A stretch of DNA of 6,948 nucleotides, from assembly GCA_014360105.1 (NCBI GenBank), contig JACIYD010000079.1, forward strand, positions 1-6,948. The letters run 5' to 3'. A program made the translations under genes and the position numbers. Origin of the DNA: Clostridia bacterium (GTDB lineage: Bacteria; Bacillota; DSM-521; Neomoorellales; SLTJ01). Shown in pieces: positions 1-5,607 of the stretch. The notes beneath the pieces are model-generated. The model saw only the letters and a program-made list of their open reading frames with translations, was not told the origin of the DNA and did no database searches. Every line of letters begins with the position of its first letter. Within the stretch, counting starts at the first letter, position 1.

Positions 1-981
1 CAAAACCGGTTGCCGCAAGAGATAACCTACCGTGTCTGCGCCTCTTATGAAGAGGTTGCACGCGCCATCGAAGAGATGACCGTCCGGGGTGCTCCGGCCA
101 TCGGAGTAGCCGCGGCCTTCGGGGTGGTGCTGGCCGCGGTCGAGGCCGCCACACACGGCCGCCCGCCCGCCGCAACGGTAGAAAGGGCCCTTGAGCGGTT
201 GGGCGCTACCCGCCCCACGGCGGTCAACCTTTTCTGGGCGCTGGCGCGCATGCGGCGCCGCTGGCAGGAAGTGCGCCACACCGCGCCGGCCGCGGTAGCC
301 GCGGCGCTGGAGGCGGAAGCCCTAGCGATTTACCGCGAAGAAGAGGAGGCAAACCGCCGCCTCGCCCAGTTCGGCAAGGAACTCGTCCCCTACGGCGCAC
401 GGGTCCTCACCCACTGCAACGCTGGCGCCCTGGCGACGGTAGGATACGGCACCGCCCTGGGCGTCCTGCGCGCCGCCCACGAAGAAGGTCGCCTGAAGAT
501 GGTCTATGCCGACGAAACCAGGCCACGCTTACAGGGTGCGCGCCTAACGGCCTGGGAACTGACGACGCTGGGTATTCCGGTGACCGTGCTTTGCGACAAC
601 ATGGCGGCCTACTTGATGGCGCAGCAAAAAATTGACCTGGTAATCGTAGGAGCGGACCGCATCGTCGCCAACGGCGATGTGGCCAACAAGATCGGCACCT
701 ACGGTCTCGCGGTGGCCGCACACTACCACGGCGTACCGTTTTACGTTGCCGCACCGACCAGCACCGTTGACCTCCAGGTGGCCTCGGGCAAGGCCATCCC
801 AATCGAGCAGCGGGCGGAGGAGGAGGTGCGTCTCTGGGAAGGCAAGCCGCTGGTGCCGGCGGCGGCGCGGGTCTTTAACCCCGCCTTCGACGTTACCCCC
901 GCCGCCCTGATAAGCGCCATTATCACCGAGAAGGGCATTCTGCGCCCGCCCTTTGAAGCCGCCCTGCGCACCCTCGGCTAG
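1..981 (+). CDS. mtnA: S-methyl-5-thioribose-1-phosphate isomerase, 5' end cut by window
   Basis: MtnA converts 5-methylthioribose-1-phosphate to 5-methylthioribulose-1-phosphate in cytosolic methionine salvage; in some anaerobes the same family also handles 5-deoxyribose-1-phosphate from spent 5'-deoxyadenosine. Reading frame 1 is open from the first base to the TAG at 979-981 (326 visible codons; family proteins are about 340-350 residues, so roughly 20 N-terminal residues are missing). Visible hallmarks are VRGAPAIGVAAAFG near codon 30, THCNAGALAT with the catalytic Cys at 415-417, YADETRPRLQGARLTAWEL, and VGADRIVANGDVANKIGTYG with the catalytic Asp at 655-657, followed by APTSTVD and FDVTP near the end. 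The TTG at 10 is internal: the preceding codons (Q-N-R-L-P) fit the family's conserved D-Q-x-x-L-P stretch. It is not part of the ffh operon proper, because a long noncoding region and a promoter lie between. Confidence 0.95.
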   Translation, partial: QNRLPQEITYRVCASYEEVARAIEEMTVRGAPAIGVAAAFGVVLAAVEAATHGRPPAATVERALERLGATRPTAVNLFWALARMRRRWQEVRHTAPAAVAAALEAEALAIYREEEEANRRLAQFGKELVPYGARVLTHCNAGALATVGYGTALGVLRAAHEEGRLKMVYADETRPRLQGARLTAWELTTLGIPVTVLCDNMAAYLMAQQKIDLVIVGADRIVANGDVANKIGTYGLAVAAHYHGVPFYVAAPTSTVDLQVASGKAIPIEQRAEEEVRLWEGKPLVPAAARVFNPAFDVTPAALISAIITEKGILRPPFEAALRTLG

Positions 982-989
982 CAGCGGCA

Positions 990-1410
990 GGCCGCCCTGC
1001 GCCCTTCTCCCGGGTGCGCGGCCGCATTCCCCGCCGTTCCCGCCCGGCGCAAGGCTTTTAGCATCGCGGCGAGCCGTGCTTTTCGCGAGAGTGAAGGCGC
1101 AAGCCGACCGAAGGCCATGCATGGCCAAGCTGGTCGCGGCGCCACCCGGAAAGTGGAATTTCGGAGCAGCCGAAGATCGCAAGAAACAAACTCGGGATAG
1201 AGCAGAGTGCGCTGGGTTATTCCTGGCGTGAGCCTTGCGGGCGACACTGGCGCTCGAGCTTCCAGCTTGAGGCGGGCCCGGGGCTCGGGCGCGTCCTCCA
1301 TGGCGCCACGGGAGCTAGTGGCCATCCGTAGCCTCCGGCCGAACTTGCGCCCTCGCCCTCACGCACGTTCGGCCGGCCATGATGCTCAAGTCTCTCCCTG
1401 GGAGCCAAAG
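990..1410 (+). ncRNA. Candidate large structured RNA, possibly OLE RNA
   Basis: This part of the mtnA-ffh gap has no plausible protein but is dense with potential helices on the + strand. They are 999-1004/1013-1019 (one bulged base); 1103-1109/1132-1140 enclosing 1113-1117/1122-1126; 1142-1145/1153-1156; 1160-1164/1170-1174; 1253-1260/1264-1271 (8 pairs with one G-U, 3-base loop); 1276-1280/1286-1290; 1300-1303+1306-1309/1318-1325; and 1335-1344/1367-1376 (10 perfect pairs), extended by 1346-1349/1362-1365. A-rich linkers such as CGCAAGAAACAAAC sit between helices, as in structured RNAs. The signatures of SRP RNA, tmRNA, RNase P RNA and T-box leaders were sought and not seen. Size, host type and segments such as AAGGCTTTTAGCAT and GAAGGCGCAAGCCG resemble what I remember of OLE RNA (about 600 nt, extremophilic Firmicutes), but this is memory, not a search. 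Ends are approximate. A structured RNA is more certain than the family name. Confidence 0.5.
1335..1376 (+). other. Long perfect stem-loop within the intergenic RNA candidate
   Basis: CCGGCCGAAC at 1335-1344 is exactly complementary to GTTCGGCCGG at 1367-1376. After one mismatch the helix continues with TGCG (1346-1349) pairing to CGCA (1362-1365), leaving a 12-base loop. No run of T follows, so it is not an intrinsic terminator. It is the strongest single helix in the region and supports an RNA-level function. Confidence 0.7.
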
Positions 1411-1450
1411 ACCGCCCGGCAAAAAGGAGATACGTCAGGAACGTGCGGGG

Positions 1451-1479
1451 TTGACTTTTGGCGGCAATTCCCTTAGTAT
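1451..1479 (+). promoter_or_regulatory. Sigma-A type promoter of the ffh operon
   Basis: The -35 box TTGACT (1451-1456) and the -10 box TAGTAT (1474-1479) are separated by 17 bases. Each has one mismatch to the TTGACA/TATAAT consensus. The boxes lie in a locally AT-richer patch of an otherwise very GC-rich region, 43 bases before the ffh start. Transcription would begin near 1486, giving a leader of about 37 bases. It is the only convincing promoter I see in the window and would serve ffh and the genes behind it. Confidence 0.75.
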
Positions 1480-1493
1480 TTACCTGTGACGCC

Positions 1494-1506
1494 GGCCCCC
1501 GGGGCC
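1494..1506 (+). promoter_or_regulatory. GC-only hairpin in the ffh leader
   Basis: GGCCC (1494-1498) pairs with GGGCC (1502-1506) around a 3-base loop. It falls just after the predicted transcription start and ends four bases before the GAGGG ribosome-binding site (1511-1515). It could stabilise the 5' end of the mRNA or modulate translation; no function is shown by the sequence. Confidence 0.4.
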
Positions 1507-1522
1507 CAGTGAGGGAAAAGCG

Positions 1523-2869
1523 ATGACAGGCTTTAGCGCCCTGACCGAGAAGCTACAGGCCATCTTTCAAAAACTGCGCGGCAAAGGCAAGCTGAGTGAG
1601 GCCGACGTCAACGCCGCTCTGCGCGAGGTCCGCCTGGCCCTACTGGAAGCGGACGTTAATTATACGGTGGTTAAAGATTTTATCGAAAAGGTACGGGCGC
1701 GGGCCGTCGGGCAAGAGGTTTTGCAGAGCCTGACGCCGGCTCAGCAGGTGGTCAAGATCGTCTACGAAGAGCTGACGGCGCTCATGGGCACGGAGCATGC
1801 CGGGTTGGTTCAGCCGAGCGCCGGGCCGGCGGTCATTATGCTGGTAGGGCTTCATGGTTCCGGCAAGACGACCACCGCGGCCAAGCTGGCCCAGTACCTG
1901 CGGCGCCAGGGCAAACAGCCGCTTTTGGTGGCGGCCGACGTCCACCGGCCGGCGGCGGTAGAGCAGTTACAGATTCTCGGGAAGCAAATCGAGGTACCGG
2001 TGTTGGCGCAGCCGGGCGGGACGGCGGTAGGCGTGGCCCGCGAGGCCCTGGCCACCGCGGCGCGCCTCGGCCACGAGGCTGTAGTGGTTGATACCGCCGG
2101 CAGGCTGCACATCGATGCCCAGTTGATGGAAGAGTTGCGCGCGATGCGTGCCGTGCTCAAACCCACCGAGGTTCTGCTCGTAGTGGATGCGATGACCGGC
2201 CAGGATGCGGTCAACGTGGCCAAGGGTTTCCACGAGGGGCTGGGTATCGATGGCATTGTGCTTACCAAGCTCGACGGTGATACCCGCGGCGGTGCGGCCC
2301 TTTCCGTACGCGCGGTCACCGGCTGCCCCATCAAGTTCGTGGGCGTGGGGGAGAAGCTGGATGCCCTCGAGCCCTTCCATCCCTCGCGCATGGCCTCACG
2401 CATCCTGGGTATGGGCGACGTGCTAAGCCTCATCGAAAAAGCCCAGGCCAAGATCGACGTCGCCCAGGCAAAGGAAATGCAGCGCAAGCTCCGCCAGCGC
2501 GACTTCACCCTGGAAGACTTTCTGGAACAATTGCGCCAGGTACGTCAACTCGGCTCGCTCGAGGAGATCATCGGGATGCTGCCCGGAGCGGGGACGGTAA
2601 AGGAGTTAAAGAACCTGCGGGTGGACGAAAAGGAGCTGACACGCATCGAGGCCATCATCTGTTCCATGACACCCCAAGAACGGCGTTACCCCCAGATCAT
2701 CAATGCGAGTCGTAAGCGGAGGATTTCCCAAGGAAGCGGCACCACGGTCCAGGACGTTAACCGGTTGCTGAAACAGTTTGCCCAAACACAAAAGATACTC
2801 CGCCAGTTGGCCGAAACCACGGCGGCGAGAAGGCCGGGTGGTCCTTTCGGCCTGCCCTTCTGGCGGTAG
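1523..2869 (+). CDS. ffh: Signal recognition particle protein Ffh (SRP54)
   Basis: Ffh is the GTPase of the signal recognition particle. With 4.5S-type RNA it binds signal sequences of nascent chains at the ribosome and docks with FtsY at the membrane. At 448 residues it has normal length. The helical N domain spans about 1-95. The G domain carries the P-loop GLHGSGKT (109-116), DVHRPAA (139-145), DTAGR (190-194), TKLDGD (248-253) leading into DTRGG, and the closing GVGEK (274-278). The RNA-binding M domain begins near GMGD (296-299) and contains SRKRRISQGSGTTVQDVNRLLKQF (396-419), the conserved RNA-contact helix-turn-helix. The ATG has GAGGG at 1511-1515, seven bases upstream. Oddity: after residue 310 only three methionines remain (319, 352, 382) and the usual Met-rich tail is missing. 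It is the first gene after the promoter at 1451; rpsP follows 24 bases later. Confidence 0.97.
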   Translation: MTGFSALTEKLQAIFQKLRGKGKLSEADVNAALREVRLALLEADVNYTVVKDFIEKVRARAVGQEVLQSLTPAQQVVKIVYEELTALMGTEHAGLVQPSAGPAVIMLVGLHGSGKTTTAAKLAQYLRRQGKQPLLVAADVHRPAAVEQLQILGKQIEVPVLAQPGGTAVGVAREALATAARLGHEAVVVDTAGRLHIDAQLMEELRAMRAVLKPTEVLLVVDAMTGQDAVNVAKGFHEGLGIDGIVLTKLDGDTRGGAALSVRAVTGCPIKFVGVGEKLDALEPFHPSRMASRILGMGDVLSLIEKAQAKIDVAQAKEMQRKLRQRDFTLEDFLEQLRQVRQLGSLEEIIGMLPGAGTVKELKNLRVDEKELTRIEAIICSMTPQERRYPQIINASRKRRISQGSGTTVQDVNRLLKQFAQTQKILRQLAETTAARRPGGPFGLPFWR

Positions 2870-2876
2870 GCCAAGC

Positions 2877-2885
2877 GGGAGGTGA
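2877..2885 (+). promoter_or_regulatory. Ribosome-binding site deciding the rpsP start
   Basis: GGGAGGTGA is a near-perfect Shine-Dalgarno match. Its spacing fits the ATG at 2894, and it contains the competing GTG at 2882, which therefore is unlikely to be used. Confidence 0.8.
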
Positions 2886-2893
2886 CGGCGCCC

Positions 2894-3190
2894 ATGGCCG
2901 CACGCATTCGGTTGATGCGCATGGGTACCAAGAAGAAACCGTTTTATCGGGTGGTAGTAGCGGATACGCGCGCGCCCCGGAGCGGCCGCTTTTTAGAAGA
3001 GCTGGGTTATTACAACCCGCTGCGCGAGCCGGCCCAGATATACCTCAAGGAGGAGAAAGTGCTCGAGTGGCTCAAGAAAGGGGCCACACCTTCGGATACG
3101 GCCAGGCAGTTGCTGGTGCGTACGGGTATTTGGGAGAAATTCGGCACCGGCGGCCGCGTGGAGGAGGAAGGCGATGAAAGAGCTGGTTGA
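2894..3190 (+). CDS. rpsP: 30S ribosomal protein S16 (bS16)
   Basis: bS16 binds 16S rRNA in the 5' domain and is needed for early 30S assembly. The 98-residue protein begins [19 protein letters not shown], continues [14 protein letters not shown] and GYYNP, and has the expected basic N-terminus and an acidic C-terminal extension (EEEGDE). An in-frame GTG exists at 2882, but it forms part of the ribosome-binding site GGGAGGTGA (2877-2885), which sits 8 bases before the ATG at 2894. The family also starts with M-A-x-x-I-R-L, so 2894 is chosen. Its last 17 bases overlap khpA, which points to coupled translation. Confidence 0.96.
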   Translation: MAARIRLMRMGTKKKPFYRVVVADTRAPRSGRFLEELGYYNPLREPAQIYLKEEKVLEWLKKGATPSDTARQLLVRTGIWEKFGTGGRVEEEGDERAG

Positions 3191-3404
3191 AATCCTGGCC
3201 AAGGCCCTGGTGGACCGGCCGGAGGCGGTGGAGGTCAGCCAGGTTGAAGGGGAAAAGTCCGTCATTCTGGAACTTAAGGTAGCACCGGAAGACATGGGAA
3301 AAGTAATCGGTAAACAGGGAAGAATCGCCAAGGCCATCCGCACGGTGGTCAAGGCGGCCGCGGCAAGGGACGGGAAGCGCGTCGTGGTCGAGATCCTCCA
3401 ATAG
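3174..3404 (+). CDS. khpA: Small KH-domain RNA-binding protein KhpA (YlqC family)
   Basis: This 76-residue protein is essentially a single KH domain. The nucleic-acid-binding loop GKQG lies at 46-49 inside [20 protein letters not shown], preceded by the family's N-terminal [14 protein letters not shown] helix and ending with a VVVEIL strand. KhpA proteins pair with KhpB (Jag/EloR) in Gram-positive bacteria and influence cell elongation and many transcripts; in thermophiles and clostridia the exact role is less known. AGGAGG at 3162-3167, six bases before the ATG, lies inside the rpsP coding sequence, and the gene overlaps rpsP by 17 bases in another frame. Its place between rpsP and rimM is the standard Firmicutes arrangement. 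Confidence 0.93.
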   Translation: MKELVEILAKALVDRPEAVEVSQVEGEKSVILELKVAPEDMGKVIGKQGRIAKAIRTVVKAAAARDGKRVVVEILQ

Positions 3405-3417
3405 AGGAGGAGCACCT

Positions 3418-3948
3418 TTGGCCAGGAGGGGGCAGCTTCCCGCATACGTGGCAGTTGGCCGGATTACCGCTCCCCACGGCCACCGGGGCATGGTCCGCGT
3501 AGAGCCTTATACAGACCACCCGGAGCGGTTTCGTTCGTTGGACACGGTAACGGCCGTCCGCGGCAACGCCCGCCACGCGCTTACGGTGCAAGAGGTGAAG
3601 GACCGGGGACGGATGCTGGTAGTCAAGTTCGCCGAGATCAACAGCCTGGCCGAAGCAGAAGCCTGGCGGGGAAGCACGCTGGAAATTCCGCGCGAAAAGG
3701 CCTACCCTTTACCCCCGGGCCATTTCTATTTCTTCGAGCTGGTCGACCTGCCGGTCTATAGCGAGGAGGGGGACTTTCTCGGGTACGTCGAGGAAGTGCT
3801 GCGCACCGGCAGCAACGACGTCTGGGTGGTGCGGCACCCGGAAAGAGGGCGAGAAATCCTCCTGCCGGCAATCAGGGAGGTCGTGAAGGCGGTTGACCTG
3901 GAACGAGAGGAGATCAGGGTAAGGCTTCTGCCGGGCCTGGGGGAGTAG
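3418..3948 (+). CDS. rimM: Ribosome maturation factor RimM
   Basis: RimM binds ribosomal protein S19 and helps fold the 3' (head) domain of the 30S subunit. The 176-residue product has the N-terminal RimM beta-barrel domain (about 8-92) with [20 protein letters not shown] (11-30), a variant of the family's G-x-I-x-x-x-H-G-x-x-G pattern. A PRC-barrel domain follows (about 102-176) with [32 protein letters not shown] and VVKAVDLE. The start is TTG at 3418, supported by GAGGAGG (3404-3410) with a 7-base gap. No ATG upstream in frame fits the family. It begins 13 bases after khpA and stops 2 bases before trmD; rimM-trmD pairing is a widespread arrangement. Confidence 0.95.
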   Translation: MARRGQLPAYVAVGRITAPHGHRGMVRVEPYTDHPERFRSLDTVTAVRGNARHALTVQEVKDRGRMLVVKFAEINSLAEAEAWRGSTLEIPREKAYPLPPGHFYFFELVDLPVYSEEGDFLGYVEEVLRTGSNDVWVVRHPERGREILLPAIREVVKAVDLEREEIRVRLLPGLGE

Positions 3949-3950
3949 GG

Positions 3951-4703
3951 ATGCGTATCGATATCCTCACGATCTTCCCCCAGATGTTCCAGGGAGCTTT
4001 TGGCGAAAGCATTATTAAACGTGCCATCGCCCGCGGGCTGGTAACCGTCAATCTGGTCGACATTAGGGACTATACGCCGGATAAGCACCGTTGCGTCGAT
4101 GCCTATCCTTACGGCGGTGGACCGGGGATGGTGATGCGGCCGGAGCCGATTTTTTTCGCCTGCGAGGCCCTGATGCCGCTGGCCGAACCGTCCCGGATCA
4201 TTCTGCTTTCACCTCAGGGGACACTGTTTACCCAGGCCAAGGCCAAGGAACTGGCTACCCTGAAACATCTGGTCTTGATCTGCGGGCATTACGAGGGTGT
4301 AGACGAGCGGGTTCGCCTCTATCTGGCGCAGGAAGAGCTCTCCATCGGCGACTACATCCTGTCAGGCGGCGAACCAGCGGCGGTGGTCGTGGTCGACGCC
4401 GTGGTGCGGCTGTTGCCGGGGGCACTGGGCACACCTGCTTCCCTGGCGGAAGAATCGTTGAGCGAGGGGTTACTTGAGTACCCGCAATATACCAGACCGC
4501 GAGAGTTTCGCGGTTACGGCGTGCCCGAGATTCTGCTCTCGGGCCATCACGAGGCCATCCGGCGCTGGCGGCGCAAGGAGGCTTTGCGCCGCACGCGCGC
4601 CAGAAGACCTGATCTTTTGCTACGCCACAACTTCACCGCAGAGGACCGCGACCTTCTCCGGGAAATCGAAGAAGAGGAAGGAAGGAAAGAAGAATGGACT
4701 TGA
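3951..4703 (+). CDS. trmD: tRNA (guanine37-N1)-methyltransferase TrmD
   Basis: TrmD transfers a methyl group from S-adenosylmethionine to N1 of G37, next to the anticodon, in tRNAs reading CNN-type codons, preventing +1 frameshifts. The 250-residue protein has the SPOUT trefoil-knot core: [24 protein letters not shown] (39-62), LLSPQG (85-90), [11 protein letters not shown] (110-120) and [14 protein letters not shown] (130-143), the last three lining the cofactor site. The linker [12 protein letters not shown] (172-183) carries Glu at the position of the catalytic Asp of proteobacterial TrmD, as is usual in Firmicutes. The tRNA-binding C-terminal domain begins at [10 protein letters not shown] (191-200) and [13 protein letters not shown]. 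The C-terminal end is highly charged. GGGGGAG at 3939-3945 precedes the ATG by five bases. The stop overlaps rplS by 10 bases. Confidence 0.97.
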   Translation: MRIDILTIFPQMFQGAFGESIIKRAIARGLVTVNLVDIRDYTPDKHRCVDAYPYGGGPGMVMRPEPIFFACEALMPLAEPSRIILLSPQGTLFTQAKAKELATLKHLVLICGHYEGVDERVRLYLAQEELSIGDYILSGGEPAAVVVVDAVVRLLPGALGTPASLAEESLSEGLLEYPQYTRPREFRGYGVPEILLSGHHEAIRRWRRKEALRRTRARRPDLLLRHNFTAEDRDLLREIEEEEGRKEEWT

Positions 4704-5047
4704 TGACGGGCGTGCAACGTGAGCAAATGCGCAGTGACATCCCTTCTTTTCAACCGGGTGATACGGTGCGGGTATACGTGAAGGTAATCGAGGGCGGCCG
4801 CGAACGTACCCAGGTTTTCGAAGGTACGGTCCTGCGCCGGCGCGGCCGGGGAAACAGCGAGACTTTTACCGTGCGCCGGGTTTCCTACGGAGTCGGCGTA
4901 GAGCGAACCTTTCCCCTGCATTCGCCGCGCTTGGAACGGATTGAAATCGTCCGTGAAGGCCGGGTCCGCCGGGCCAAACTCTACTATTTGCGGGAGAAGG
5001 TCGGGAAGGCGGCAAGGGTACGGGAGAAAGAGCGCGCCAAAGAATAG
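4694..5047 (+). CDS. rplS: 50S ribosomal protein L19 (bL19)
   Basis: bL19 lies at the 30S-50S interface and contributes to bridges between subunits. The 117-residue sequence shows [19 protein letters not shown] (17-35), [43 protein letters not shown] and [18 protein letters not shown], matching the family almost end to end. The ATG at 4694 is preferred over the in-frame ATG at 4703. It has AAGGA (4682-4686) seven bases upstream, and the family has about a dozen residues before its D-I-P-x-F-x-P-G-D motif. It overlaps the end of trmD by 10 bases. Confidence 0.96.
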   Translation: MDLMTGVQREQMRSDIPSFQPGDTVRVYVKVIEGGRERTQVFEGTVLRRRGRGNSETFTVRRVSYGVGVERTFPLHSPRLERIEIVREGRVRRAKLYYLREKVGKAARVREKERAKE

Positions 5048-5070
5048 CGCGGGTTTCCCGGAACGTGATG

Positions 5071-5076
5071 AAAGGA
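5071..5076 (+). promoter_or_regulatory. Ribosome-binding site favouring the downstream lepB start
   Basis: AAAGGA lies nine bases before the ATG at 5086, and it lies downstream of the competing GTG 5065 and ATG 5068, which it cannot serve. Confidence 0.55.
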
Positions 5077-5085
5077 CAGCCGCCG

Positions 5086-5607
5086 ATGGAAGGAAAGAGG
5101 CATACTGCCTTTGATTTACTGGAAGCGGTCATCATCGCCGTTATCCTGGCCGCCGGGATCCGTTTCTTTCTCTTTGAGCCTTTTGTCATCCCCAGCGCTT
5201 CAATGGAGCCCACCCTGATTCCCGGTGACCGGGTAATGGTAAATAAGCTGGTTTACCGCCTTGGCACGCCTAAGACGGGTGACATCGTCGTTTTCCGTTA
5301 TCCCCTTGATCCGCGTACCATTTACATTAAACGTTTGGTTGCCGTAGGTGGTCAGACGGTCGAGTGGAAAAAGGGTCAACTTTTCGTCAACGGAAAAAAA
5401 GTACGGGAAGACTACCTGCCGCACAATCCGGGCGAAGGTCCGGACTTCGGACCGGTAACGGTCCCCCCGGGCACGTATTTCATGATGGGTGATAACCGCA
5501 GCAACAGCCAGGATAGCCGGGTCTGGGGCGCAGTGCCCCGCCAGAACATCGTCGGCAAAGCGCAAATCCTTTTCTGGCCCCCGCAGCGGATGCGGGTGGT
5601 CCGGTGA
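5086..5607 (+). CDS. lepB: Type I signal peptidase LepB
   Basis: LepB is the membrane serine protease that releases secreted proteins by cutting their signal peptides. From this start it has 173 residues, typical of the short Gram-positive type. One membrane segment is visible (AVIIAVILAAGIRFFLF, about 14-30), followed by the catalytic Ser39 in IPSASMEPTLIPGD, a VNKLVYR strand, the general-base Lys82 in YIKRLVAVGGQTVE, and the C-terminal box MGDNRSNSQDSRVWG. In-frame starts at 5065 (GTG) and 5068 (ATG) would add 6-7 residues but lack a ribosome-binding site. The ATG at 5086 has AAAGGA (5071-5076) nine bases before it, so it is chosen with moderate certainty. The gene follows rplS by 38 bases and overlaps the next gene by four. 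Confidence 0.94.
   Translation: MEGKRHTAFDLLEAVIIAVILAAGIRFFLFEPFVIPSASMEPTLIPGDRVMVNKLVYRLGTPKTGDIVVFRYPLDPRTIYIKRLVAVGGQTVEWKKGQLFVNGKKVREDYLPHNPGEGPDFGPVTVPPGTYFMMGDNRSNSQDSRVWGAVPRQNIVGKAQILFWPPQRMRVVR

Noticed and set aside
10..12. TTG as the start of mtnA
   Set aside because: The codons before it continue the family's N-terminal motif and the protein would be about 20 residues short; the true start is outside the window.
953..981. Possible promoter TTGAAG, 17 bases, GGCTAG at the end of mtnA for the RNA candidate
   Set aside because: The -10 box is a poor match and lies across the mtnA stop codon; too weak to annotate.
544..1182. A 212-codon reverse-strand frame over the end of mtnA
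   Set aside because: It is antisense to a clearly conserved gene and its product shows no recognisable domain; it is a GC-driven shadow.
1394..1404. CTCCC/GGGAG hairpin as a terminator of the RNA candidate
   Set aside because: The loop would be one base unless pairs are opened, and AAAG rather than a T-run follows.
953..1476. Open frames of 60-115 codons in the mtnA-ffh gap (for example 953-1231 +, 1207-1476 +, 978-1325 -)
   Set aside because: Their translations are Arg/Pro/Ala-rich with no family motif, lack good ribosome-binding sites, and overlap strong RNA helices; stop-poor frames are expected at this GC content.
982..1522. SRP (4.5S) RNA encoded next to ffh
   Set aside because: The conserved apical loop and the GGAAGGAAGCAGCC-type internal-loop signature of SRP RNA were not found on either strand.
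5065..5085. Upstream lepB starts (GTG 5065, ATG 5068)
   Set aside because: No ribosome-binding site precedes them, while the ATG at 5086 has AAAGGA at good spacing; this affects only six or seven residues.
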